From Gyromitra esculenta (Eukaryota; Ascomycota; Pezizomycetes; Pezizales; Discinaceae): a stretch of 64,000 nt of DNA. The position numbers and the translations under genes were made by a program. The notes below the pieces were generated by a model. That model did not search any database. It saw only the letters and a program-made list of their open reading frames with translations, and was not told the DNA's origin. Shown here one piece after another: positions 1 through 10,235 of this stretch; position 1 is the stretch's first letter, and every line of letters begins with the position of its first letter. The stretch covers positions 1,302,001 to 1,366,000 of the forward strand of contig JBCAML010000007.1 in NCBI GenBank assembly GCA_038503075.1, read 5' to 3'.

Positions 1-2201
1 TAGCGACAAGACCACCAAGATCTCATCAGGATCACTTCCCTTTCGAGGGATCAGTTTTGTTGCTCATTTTACAAACTCAATTTGGTATTGGCTTTTAGTA
101 CCAAACTATATTAGTTCGCGTCAAAGATATTCTGCTAAGCGGGCAATAAATAAAAAGAATTTAAAACCCAATTAAATATTGAAGATTAATACTAGGTCAT
201 TTTCAGCTCCGGTCCACCAGCAGTAATTTTAGTCTCGAGGTCCATAGCACCGATAAGTTTGTTGATATGATTGATTATGACATTGATTTGCTTGTTGATG
301 ACTCCTGGAAATGAGAGGTTGACACTGCATACCGGGTTCATCAGTAGCTTGGGGGAGAATCAGTGGACGGAGATTTCATCATAAACCTACAGTAGTGAAT
401 ATTAGTAATGGGTTTAAATATGGATGTAAGGGTTCTAGAAGTGGGTAATATTTAGTGGTGTGCCCTGCAGTTTTAATCTTTTGTATATGGGTCTAAAATC
501 TAATCTAGCTGTGTTTTCGAAACAAATGTATGCAGCCAATCTCTAATCATTACCCAGACGTAAAAATAAAGAGAGCTTAACACGCATTCTTCTCTCGTGA
601 TAAGCTTCGTCAGTTCTTAGATAATCGATAATGCCCCGTCCACTCAAACTGCACTAATTAAATCCATTACGGTTTCCTAAATAATATTTGTTAGAATTGA
701 GGCGTCACTAAATATCCTATCTCCAGGGTTAAAATTAACTGATATCTTGCATCAAAACTAAGAACCCTAAAAATTATTAGCAGCCAAATAGCCAACGGAG
801 TTAGTTGGCGGATAAAATTTGTTCGCAAGCCCCCCTGCTCCTAGGACTAGCTCGAGAAAACCCATCGAAAAAATATCTAGCGGTGGGATTGTCGCCTCAT
901 CAATAAGCCCGCTTTAACAGTAATGCACCCCTCGACCCCTCATGCCGGCGGCGCTGAATAACCTGGCGCACTCTGAATGCCACATGAAGAATGTCTTCCA
1001 CAGGAAATAAGACCTAGATACCGTTAGCAACGAACAGAACATAATATCATACCCCTCGAAATATCAAACCAACAGAGACAACCACTCAAAAAATGTGGAG
1101 TGTCCAACACCCACTATCAAGAAGAACTTAACGTGAGAATAAAAATCTAGAGCAAAAGAAAGAGTAGCTGCTCTCCATTGAAATACTAGTAGAAATCCTA
1201 AGAGAGGACATATGGAAAATGACTTCTAACGGCGGGCAGATATAGAGTAGTCGTCGGTAGTTAGAATAACACCCTTTGAGTGTGCTCATCTAATGCTTCA
1301 AGGACCAAGATAGTGAGTTATCAATCACATCTTTACAACGGGTGGAAGTAGAGGATACAAAAACCGGTTCATTATTATGGCTGTAGGCTCGATAAATGCT
1401 CGACCTATGCCTGGCTAACTTATGTTGAATAGCTTACATCGAGGGAAAGCTTGGTTGACGTGTTAAAAAAATTTATATTGCGAAAAGGCTTGCGTCAATA
1501 AATCAGGTTGTGGCCAGATCAATGCCTCTCGAGTTAGTTTATTTGATACTAGATGATAGTTCATTCCTGACATGTGGTTGTTGGTAAGAGGTTTTGCTGA
1601 GAGCTGATAGGTGACGTTAGAGATTGAGAGGTGATGTCGAAGGTTGAAGGTGTGAAAGTTGAGGGCTGTGGGTTGGAGAGTGGTCTCAAACCTGCTCCCT
1701 CAGAGCTCAGCTAAGGATAGCCCTCACCCGCAACTTCCACACCAAGCCGCACTTTCAATATGCATTCCAGAATATACGTTTAATCCTACTCCCATTCCAA
1801 TCCACTACATCTGTCCTCTAACCTACATGTACATGTATATGCCTCCCCGCCTCCTATCCCAACCATAAACACAAATAATTAAACAAGACCTATGAGGCAC
1901 ATGTATAAAAAATAATAAGAAATAGTAATATACTTTAACGAAAGTATAAAAATACATATACATATCCCTACTCCTAATCCTGTACCCTTATCTGTCATAG
2001 GTATACTGTATCTTATCCTAGAGTATCCGATCATACAGCCCCTAAATCCTGGCCCACAAAAGAAAAATCCCTTCACAGCAAAGAAGGAAAGATGCAGTCC
2101 CATAGAACGCCAATTGCCAGCCAGTCATAAAAACAAAAGCAATAGCCAGCAATGTCAGTACAGGCCTGTTTGCTATTGTACAAACCCATCATCCATATAA
2201 A
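1..2201. other. Gene-free AT-rich stretch
   Basis: No reading frame here has a recognisable domain or coding-like structure; the longest are under 85 codons and overlap on both strands. Two overlapping copies of the octamer TACATGTA lie at 1824 and 1830. The right part, from about 2100, is probably the 3' flank of the lipase gene. I see no tRNA and no clear terminal repeats. Confidence 0.5.
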
Positions 2202-4761
2202 TCACATCATTAGCCTCAACTCCTCCGCACTCTTCGCCCTACCAATCCCCACCTTAATACTCAAGATATCCTCCTGCCCAACACCCGTCATCCGCCTCAC
2301 TCCTCCTTCTCTCCGCTTTACGGGGCTCGACGGCACCGTTGTAATAGGCAATCCAGGAAACGGCGTCTTTGCCGTTGGAGCCGCTGGTGCACTTGGTCTA
2401 CGGTAATGATGTGCTCTTCTTCTACTTATATTTGCAACCGGTAGTGCCTCGTTATCTTCGTTATCCGACTCTAATTCAGCGCCCCAGATGTGCCACCCAT
2501 ATCCATTATCTTCAACAGACTGGATTGACCCACTCCTACTCATCCCAGTTTCAGGCTCTGGTTCCGGCTCAAAATCAGTCGATTCTGATGAGCTCCCTTT
2601 CAGGATGTTACTCTCATCATCTATATCCTCCGGCTCCAACTCCCGCGAGGTGGCCCGCCGCACTCGTCGGAAGTTATGACGGCTTCCACTCCGCGTCAGC
2701 ACCGGAGAAGTAGTCCCACTACACCAGCCCCGTGATGAGCCCCGATCCCGAATAGTGAACACACTTGGGTCGTGAGAGCGCATACGCTTGCGGACGCCAA
2801 GCTTGTGGTTACGTCCACCGGCTACAACAGGGGCTGCGACGACCCCGTTGGTGAGGGTGGATGCGCCGTAACCGCGGTTGGAGCTGGAGGTTCTCCAGTA
2901 GTTGCCAAGTCGGAGGTCTGCCTGACTAGGGGAGAATATCACCCGTGTGCGGAGCTGGTGGATTACCATATCTAAAGCAAGTTCGATAGCACAGTGGTTG
3001 CGTATTCGACTTAGCTTTGGCCATGTGGCCCGCTCACCGCGAAGGGTGGCGGTGAGCATGAACTCTGGGGTTGGGTTCCTGAGCATTTTAGGAAAGTCTG
3101 CATAGGGAGTCTCAGGAAAGATCGTGATATCACCAGAGTACTTCTGGCTCAATACCGAGCGGGCCTTTGTTAAGCTTGTTTTGAAAATACCAATTTCAGC
3201 CAAGACGTTCATTCTGTGAAGTGCTTCTCCCATGGCAAGTTTAACGGCCGTCTCACCCCAACCGAGAACGGTGTTATTTTCAGGTGGTGTTGTCGGGGAG
3301 ATAGCTTCTTCCTTTGAGAGGAATGGAACGACATGCGGGTTCACTTGAGACACGATGAAGTGGTTGACATTGAACATCTCTGCGAGGCGTGTCATAGGTA
3401 GGTCATTCTCAACAGAACCATCGATCCAGCGCTGTGGAGTCGGATTCCATGGAACCGGAAGCCCAGTTTTAGGGTCTTTAGCGAGAAGAGAGGTGGCCGA
3501 GAAGAGAAACGGGACCGAGCAAGATGCAGCGACGGCAGACCAAATGAGAACATTTGGGGCAGATATATAGTTGAGAAGGCGAGGAAGCTCGTATACGCTC
3601 GCCGAAGAGACACAGATAGAGAGGATTCGGCGCGTGCGATTATAGGCTTCTTGGAATGTGATATCTCCAAGAAGCTCCCGCATCACGCCTGTCAGATGCT
3701 TGATATCAATCCAAGCGCCAATCTTAAGAAAACGGGTGAGGCGGTGGAAGACACCCTCGGGTTTCTTGCCATCCTCAAAGACATTGAGATTACCGTAGGG
3801 GAATTCGTTAAGGATATTTGGAATCTCGTCGTCGGTTCTTGTACATAGTACCGCGGCAACAATTGAGCCAGCTGAAGCGCCGGAGATTATACGGGGGAGT
3901 AGAGAGACCTCGAGAAGAGCCTTGAGGACGCCAACATGGTTCATACCAAAGGTGGCACCACCGGAGAGCAGGAGCGCAGTACGCCCGAAGGATTGGCGCG
4001 TATTGATCAGCGAGTCGAGAATTTCGCGGGAAGTTGGTGTCGATGAAGTGAGTGGAAGGGTGAGAAGAGTATTGAGGGTTGTCAGGCACGAATTGATGTA
4101 TTCCTCGATAAGATGTTTTGTACCCGTGTGAGAGTGTTTGTAGAGCTAAGCACAAGAGCATTAACATCAGCAACCAGGTTATGATAAAAAAAAGCTGATT
4201 AATATTTACCCTAATATTCCCCATCTCGCCCAGATTTCGCGAAAGCGTTGTCCGAATGAGAAATAGCATCCTCCCGATATCACAGGATAATCGTGCATCG
4301 GCGAGTTGTTTCAAACGCGAAGAGACAAGGGCGTAATCATAGTCCTCCGAGCACGAGTTCGACTTCCACGCTTCATTTCCTTCCAACAGATCTAACTCAT
4401 TCGCAGCTTTCTCCCAATCCTCGAATTTCGTCGCCTAATTGAATATACCCACCGAGTTAGTTATAGTCTTGAGAAAAAACTAATTTTCTTTTTTCACGGG
4501 ACGTGCCGAAGGGGGACGAACATTCTTTAAACGCGCACTGGCCAACTGGTGGCGCTTCGTAGCCTCATCTATCGCGAACGCTGACGAAAGAGCCGCGGTA
4601 GGATCTTGAATAAGACGAAATAGCGGTGTAAAAACACTTTTGGGCTTGCTGTTCCTAGTAGAAGGGGCACTGGATCCTGGCCTCTTAATGCTGGCGGCAT
4701 CAGACCCGCGTCTATTATGGTGACGGTACGGGGCTGAAGAGGAGACTGGAAATAAGGACAT
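2202..4761 (-). CDS. Patatin-domain triacylglycerol lipase (Tgl3/4/5 type)
   Basis: Predicted three-exon lipase of about 802 residues: exons 4761-4522 (donor could also be 4497, same phase), 4434-4210 and 4145-2202. The N-terminal part matches the DUF3336 region found before the patatin domain in yeast Tgl3/4/5 and plant SDP1: a DEATKRHQL stretch, then the W, LD and YDYALVSSRL positions. The patatin core has the glycine-rich oxyanion loop GGATFG (about 217-222), the nucleophile elbow GASAG (Ser about 246) and the second dyad residue in DGS (Asp about 397), so the Ser-Asp dyad looks complete. Families of this type hydrolyse stored triacylglycerol, and some members act as lysophospholipid acyltransferases, at lipid droplets. 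The last 230 residues are acidic, Ser/Arg-rich and probably disordered. Which Tgl paralogue it matches cannot be settled here. Confidence 0.93.
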
Positions 4762-6702
4762 TGCGTGTGAGAAGTATTGGTATTGAATGGAATTTTGTGT
4801 CCATAGCCCGGATAGATATGAGGGTTTGCGGTTGATTACTCGTATATGTGGTAGGTGTACATACGGCCAGCTGTAGATAGTAGACGCGCCTGACCTGCTG
4901 CCGAGCCTAAGCTTATTTTATTTTATTCTCTACTCCGCAAAAGCGTACCCACTACAGCTACGGGTCGACGTACCCCGCAAATTAAATTAGCATTAGGAGA
5001 AGATCAGTAGTATGAACTAGAACTATGGGGAATCTCTGGGGAATGTGATGGAGGGAGGCGTGGAGGTGAGGTGAGGCTCACGAAGGGGGAGGGGAGGAGG
5101 AGGGGGGGGAGGGAAGGGACAACCGAGTGGATTTCTTGTCCAAGTTAGATGCTTCACATCCGAGTCCCGAGCCCCTCCCAAGGCACATCGTGTGGTGCTG
5201 CTGGGCTTTAGTAGAGACCCACTCGCTCGCGCCCATCCAGAGTTCTCTCTTGATCTTGTTTCTGTGTTTTAGATTATGGCAGTGAGAAGACCTCATTCAC
5301 GTCCACATCCACATTCACATGTCTTCCCTGCCGCCGTCAGCGCCCAACAGGTGGGAATGTTCATGACGCCGTTCTGTTGTCAGCAGACAGCCCCTGTCCA
5401 TGCAGTTGAGGTTGATCCGACCAGTCGCGAGCCTCCCAGTCCTGTTCCTGGATCGATTTGATTGTGGGGTGGCCCCCCATCTTCTTTTGCCGAAAATCGA
5501 CTACCTTGCCCCGCCGTATGCAACGTGCCCTTCCTTCGGAAATTCTATTTTTCTGGCGACGCACGTGGAAACTACATGTATGTGTATGTATCTCTACATT
5601 CCCAGGCGCTCGAGAATAAACCCCCAAGGACACTCCTATACTGCTTCTTTTTTTCACGCGAAGCCCTACGACAGACGGCTGTGAATAAGTCTTTGTGGGG
5701 GCACTACTCTATGCTAGTATTACCCATGGCCCAAATAGCGGTTGGCGGAGGGGCTTTCCCGTTTTTTCCTCTTCAGACGTAAATGCCATCACGGTGATGT
5801 CATCAGGAATTAGAAATCCTCCAACCACCATCCCAGTGGTTAAAAACCAACCCTAGGGATTATTAGTGGGCAGAGAACAAACTTCGAGATAGCGAGGTGG
5901 TTACTTTTCTAGCACACAGATGCGTAACTCTTAGCAGCATTAGAGGCTGTAGATTAGCAAAAACAGTCTCTACCCAGACCCACTCCGAAATGACGACACG
6001 GCTCTACAAAAGATAGATGTGTCGCGCAAAAATAACGTATCTTGCCCAAGACTTAGAGCACAGTGGGATAACGAAACGGAAGGCTGGCTGCAGAAACATT
6101 CGCAAAAATTTCTCACATCCCCTTGCTAGAGCAGAGGATCGAAAAAAAACCTTTGCAACTGTCATCGGGTTGGATTTCAAATAAAACTAAATTGGGACCG
6201 GCAATAACATCTACTGTCTATATCACTCCCTATATAGCCTGTACGCCCACATCTGCGAAATCGGGATTCTAAAGAAAACTGCATGTGCAAAAAGCAGGGG
6301 GAGGGGGGGATCGAAGATGTGATATCATGTGAAGTCACTCGAGACGAAGATGAAAAATATCAATCGCTCGAGGAAGCAAGGGAGTGTGAACTTTGGAACC
6401 CTCGGAGTTCCGCCTTGTAAAATGTTTAAGCAGTTTTGCTCTGCTGGCAGGCTAAACAGTTTGTATTTGCCCTATGTCTGGTATTTACCCGCTACATGTA
6501 TCGAAGACGCCACAAAAAATAAAAAATAAAAGTGCAGGTAAACTACATTTGCGATATCCATCATCATCACCATCATCACCACCACTAAGCATTACCTCTG
6601 CCATCCAGCGTAGCCATTGACTCCCAACTCCAATAAAAATAAACAAATATAAATCAAAGACAAAAAACAAAAATACCATACTCGCTGTCCAAATACTCAG
6701 CT
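4762..6702. other. Intergenic region, lipase promoter side
   Basis: This lies upstream of the lipase start and downstream of the hydrolase stop. It holds a G-rich run (5085-5119), a CAT/CAC-rich microsatellite near 6557-6586 and TACATGTA at 5573 and 6493. Several frames of 60-106 codons exist on both strands, but none resembles a known protein. The 4760-5300 part is the likely promoter and 5' leader of the lipase gene. Confidence 0.45.
5085..5119 (+). other. G-rich tract, possible G-quadruplex
   Basis: The plus strand carries at least four runs of three or more G separated by 1-2 bases, which fits the usual quadruplex pattern. It sits about 330 bp upstream of the lipase start, on the non-template side of a likely promoter. 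Its function is not known. Confidence 0.4.
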
Positions 6703-8070
6703 TCAAACCCCCCTTTCCCTAACCCACCCCTTCACCGCCTTCTCCAACTCCTTCAACACTTCATCATTCTCATGCCAAAAATGGCCCGCTCCCTCCACCT
6801 CCACCCCCTCCCATCTCCCATTCACCATCATCTTCTCTCGCCACTTCCGATACTTCTTAACCGCCGTAAAAACGTCTCCATCCCCATACACCGCCAACAC
6901 ATCCACCCCATCTTCCTCAATCCCATAACACTCATCCGCCGCACCATCCACACCATGTATATCCCGACTCCCGATCAAACCCTTCGCCCACTCTGCCACA
7001 CCGGGACCCCAAGAAGCACACCCAAACCCCAAAAGACAAGTACTAACCGGCGGCAGCAACGGCGATATCAACAAATAGCTAGATGTGACCTTCCACTTCT
7101 TCTCACTACCCCCCCAGCTGTGATAAGGTTCCGCGGACGGCGAGGTCGGACTACCATTCTCCAACGTTGCTTTAAGAACCTCTGCACGATTCACAGACGA
7201 CCCCGAATACGACGTCCGCGTACTCGAATGCGAATCCCACCAGCGCCTCGCAGAGCCTCTCGCCGCATCCAGAGCAGCCGTAAATGTAGTCTTCTCGTGT
7301 TGCTTCGTAAGCAGTGGTAGAATATGTTTCTCAGTGCTAGGCAAACGCGACGTAATCAGGGAGCCGTAAGAGTAGCCTGCTAAAAGCAGCGATATCGTTT
7401 TCTCCGTAGCTTGGGCATCGGCTTTCTCCACAGGCGACGAAGATGGCGACGGTGGAGGTGGAGGGAGCGACTGTGTGTATGCTAATACCCATGCTACAAT
7501 ACTCATGTAGTCCTGCACTTCGGCTTTTCCGGTCCAGCTGGTTTTCTCTTTACATTTGCCGGCGCCGCGGAAGTTGAAGGTGCCGACTACCCAGCCTAGC
7601 TTCACGAGTATTGAGACGACGCGCAGGACCACTGGGTCGTCGTAGCAGCCCCCGAGGGGTGCATATGGGTGTGCGACGACGGCGACTTTGCGGCTCCATG
7701 GTGTGGGCGGGTTGGTTGGATGGGTGTAGGTGGGTGGTAGGTAGACGCGGGCGGAGAGGAGGAGGGCGTCGTGGAGTGAGGGAATTTGGAGGTTGAGGGA
7801 GGGAGTTGGGCCGTGGTGCGGCATTGTGAGTGCGGGGGGGACTGTGGGACGATAGTGGAAGAGTGGGTAGCTGGCCATGGCTCTTTTGACCGTTGGAACG
7901 TGTTGCATGAACGGGCTTGGCGGTGTATCCGGGTTTGAAATACTGCCGAACCGAGGCTTGGGAAGCCCCAGCGGTAGAGGGCTGAAGAGTAATCCGTTTT
8001 TATATTGGATAGGTACTTTTATTGGGACAACCTGTGATGGTTGGTGAACTAGAAGGAGAAACTGTTTCAT
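6703..8070 (-). CDS. Alpha/beta hydrolase, COG2945-like
   Basis: Intronless gene of 455 codons. The region from about residue 128 follows the pattern of predicted hydrolases related to COG2945: AHPYAPLGG (133-141), FNFRGAG (165-171) and a nucleophile elbow GYSYG (232-236, Ser234). Near the C-terminus, VYGDGD supplies the probable acid (Asp397 or Asp399) and GAGHFWH the probable His430, so the triad looks intact. Proline-rich and Ser-rich inserts (about 202-215 and 260-320) separate the core strands, which is common in fungal versions. The first 60 residues are weakly conserved in appearance; translation could begin at Met65 or Met83. The substrate is unknown; an esterase or thioesterase acting in the cytosol is the simplest guess. 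It shares strand with the lipase gene 1.9 kb away but need not be linked to it. Confidence 0.88.
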   Translation of the reverse strand: MKQFLLLVHQPSQVVPIKVPIQYKNGLLFSPLPLGLPKPRFGSISNPDTPPSPFMQHVPTVKRAMASYPLFHYRPTVPPALTMPHHGPTPSLNLQIPSLHDALLLSARVYLPPTYTHPTNPPTPWSRKVAVVAHPYAPLGGCYDDPVVLRVVSILVKLGWVVGTFNFRGAGKCKEKTSWTGKAEVQDYMSIVAWVLAYTQSLPPPPPSPSSSPVEKADAQATEKTISLLLAGYSYGSLITSRLPSTEKHILPLLTKQHEKTTFTAALDAARGSARRWWDSHSSTRTSYSGSSVNRAEVLKATLENGSPTSPSAEPYHSWGGSEKKWKVTSSYLLISPLLPPVSTCLLGFGCASWGPGVAEWAKGLIGSRDIHGVDGAADECYGIEEDGVDVLAVYGDGDVFTAVKKYRKWREKMMVNGRWEGVEVEGAGHFWHENDEVLKELEKAVKGWVRERGV

Positions 8071-8866
8071 GCTGAGTTGCTATGTGAAACATCACAATTT
8101 ATCACTCGTATCTGGGAGCAGCCATGATCTTGTTGGTGGAAATCAGCTCTTGAATTCTCCAGCCTTCCATACTGCCAATTACAGTACAACCGACTCATAA
8201 GGATTCGGATCATATGGATACTCGTCTCATAAGGATAAGATTTCAGGCCTCAACAGAGGTTATTTTGTGTGTACTGGGCCTTTTTTATAATGATATATAT
8301 TTCATAAGGATATAGAACTACTCTAGTTTCACACTTTTATAGAACAGTTGTACTATACTGACAGATACCTCAGTTATAAGACTCGCCAAGACCAATCATG
8401 TTACTAAAAACTATAGTGGTGATTCGGTCCGAGTGATAGCACATGACTAATTTGGTCTTTTTAGCGCATTCTCCCAGAAGTTGACTCTGCGAATCAGTTT
8501 CATGTATATCGATCTATTCTATTACTTGGGTATAAATTTGAGGCTACATGGCGCTCCTTCATGAAGATATTCCTGCTTACCGATCATTGGTGGCATACAC
8601 GTAGGTATAGCAACTATCAGCAACCAAGTGCCCCCGACACGAATCCCATTCGGTTACTTAAACAAGAGCTGTAGTTAGAGGATATCTATATCTAAAATCT
8701 TCGCTAGCGATTCTCAGTTACTCAAATCCCAGTTAAGTAGCTAGATAATGGAAACTTTGAAGTGGACACTTAAGAGATTACAACTCACGATACAACCAAG
8801 ACACAAAAACTAAAAAAATAAATGAGATGCTGCTCTATGCAAACTAGAGTGCGCGTCGTTATATTC
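8071..8866. other. Intergenic, with repeated CATAAGGAT motif
   Basis: No gene is visible. The hydrolase promoter should lie in the first few hundred bases. The motif CATAAGGAT occurs three times between about 8190 and 8310 (twice preceded by CT), and TACTCGTCTYATAAGG recurs near 44.24 kb, so this may be debris of a dispersed element. Confidence 0.35.
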
Positions 8867-8950
8867 TGAATCAGCCGGGAATCGAACCCGGGTCGGGCGC
8901 AAATCATCAAGAGATGGCAAGCACCAGTGATACCCCTACACCACTGAATC
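8867..8950 (-). tRNA. tRNA-Gly (GCC), intron-containing
   Basis: The gene folds as a cloverleaf: acceptor GATTCAG/CTGATTC, D-arm, anticodon stem GGTGC/GCGCC, loop TTGCCA-T with anticodon GCC, and T-arm CCGGG-TTCGATT-CCCGG with the B-box GGTTCGATTCC. A 13-nt intron sits after position 37, the normal nuclear site. There is a T-T mismatch at pair 3-70, shared by all three copies in the window. The discriminator base is A. The first clear T run downstream is about 50 nt away, farther than usual. Confidence 0.88.
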
Positions 8951-9531
8951 ATGCCTTCAATTACATGATGCACTTAAAAAAAGATTCTATCATTTTTTGT
9001 TACAGCTACTTAACTATCCCCGAGGTTCGAACCTCACCGCGTACACAGTAATCAATTTTTGAGTGGTAGGCAAAGACATAATGTTATCCCTCAAGATTAT
9101 CCAAGAAGACATATTTGTAGTTGTGCTTTATTACCCATCCATCTGCCCACTCATCCGAAACAAAGTACATTGAGTTATGAGCTTACCTGTAATATAGCAA
9201 CGTAAAAAAATCTGAGGTTATGGTGGATTGAGAGAGTGTAAACCTGAATGCCACAAAGTGCCACTGAAAATCGTAGACTCTGCCATCACAGATGTGGAAT
9301 AGAGCGTCACCTAATACTCTCAGGGATACCTAGTATAAGTTTTAGCCTCAGGGCAAAGATGGAGTAAGCTGATGAAATCATCAAGGTGGTGTGCTGGAGG
9401 TTTAGACACTCTTAATCATAGTCTTCGCCCGCCATGTACGCATTTTTTCACCCCATATGTCACTTGCCCCGCTGTAATGTTTTGAAGTACAAAAACTCGA
9501 TTAACTACGTTCGCAGTCAAATTATCGGCAC
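8951..9531. other. Spacer between divergent tRNA-Gly genes
   Basis: The two tRNA-Gly genes point away from each other across this 581-bp spacer. Their 5' flanks do not resemble each other, so the pair is not a simple recent inverted duplication of a larger segment. No gene seen. Confidence 0.4.
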
Positions 9532-9615
9532 GATTCAGTGGTGTAGGGGTATCACGGGCGCTTGCCATCTCTTGATGATTTGCGCCCGACCCGGGTTCGA
9601 TTCCCGGCTGATTCA
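9532..9615 (+). tRNA. tRNA-Gly (GCC), intron-containing
   Basis: Same gene as the copy at 8867 with a few changes: the anticodon stem is GGCGC/GCGCC, fully paired, and the 13-nt intron is identical. The 3-70 T-T mismatch is kept and the discriminator is A. A TTTTT run begins four bases after the discriminator, a good Pol III terminator, so this copy has the better termination context of the two in this pair. Confidence 0.92.
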
Positions 9616-10004
9616 TACTTTTTGTCGAAAGTTTGGGGTAAATATTGTTTTCGATATTCTAGCTCCTCACAGGTACATAGTTAGCAGTTGTTTTATTACC
9701 AATGTCTATATAGCTATGACTACAAATCCAGGCGTTCTTAGTCGAGTCTGGATAGAAGCACCAAAACGGAACAAGAAAAGATAGAAGTAAGATTATACAT
9801 GCAGATAGATCATTTCTTACATCTACCTTACCACCGGCTATTCTCCTGCTAACATTGTTCTCCCCATACAAGTGCTCCAAACATATCGCGATGTTGTTAG
9901 GGAATGATTACACGTCATGTATTGATAGGGCTTGTGATTTAGGGCTATATGTATTTAATTAATTACAGGTACTCAAATTCAAAGGCCGAGTTCCAAATTT
10001 AACA
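9616..10004. other. Intergenic, no gene seen
   Basis: AT-rich DNA between the tRNA-Gly gene and a TIR element. I see no gene and no repeat other than the Pol III terminator at its left edge. Confidence 0.4.
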
Positions 10005-10235
10005 CTTAGGCGTTCATTAAATACTGGGAAATTTTGCAGCAAACTACGCGCTCCACCTCTTAAAGTAACCAAATCAGCTACAACGACGAAAAGATAATGG
10101 TAGCTAAGAACAATTATATATATTTGGCTAGGGAGTGGAGATTGGTTCACGATATGATCGATTCTGTTTATTTGGGGCTGTGGTTGGCGGGGTGGGCTTG
10201 TTGTCACATTTCCCAGTATTTAATGAACGCCCAAG
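10005..10235. mobile_element. 231-bp MITE-like element with 28-bp TIRs
   Basis: Left TIR 10005-10032 and right TIR 10208-10235 are inverted copies starting CTTRGGCGTTCATTAAA and differ at one base. The right edge is followed by TA (10236-10237) and the left edge is preceded by CA, so a TA target duplication with one changed base is likely. The interior is AT-rich and has no meaningful coding capacity. The TA target fits a non-autonomous Tc1/mariner-superfamily element, but the assignment is inference. Confidence 0.78.

Noticed and set aside
9344..9480. CTCAGGGCA resembling the end of the 133-bp MITE family
   Set aside because: No partner end at the expected distance and no GATTCGCC-like core at offset 52.
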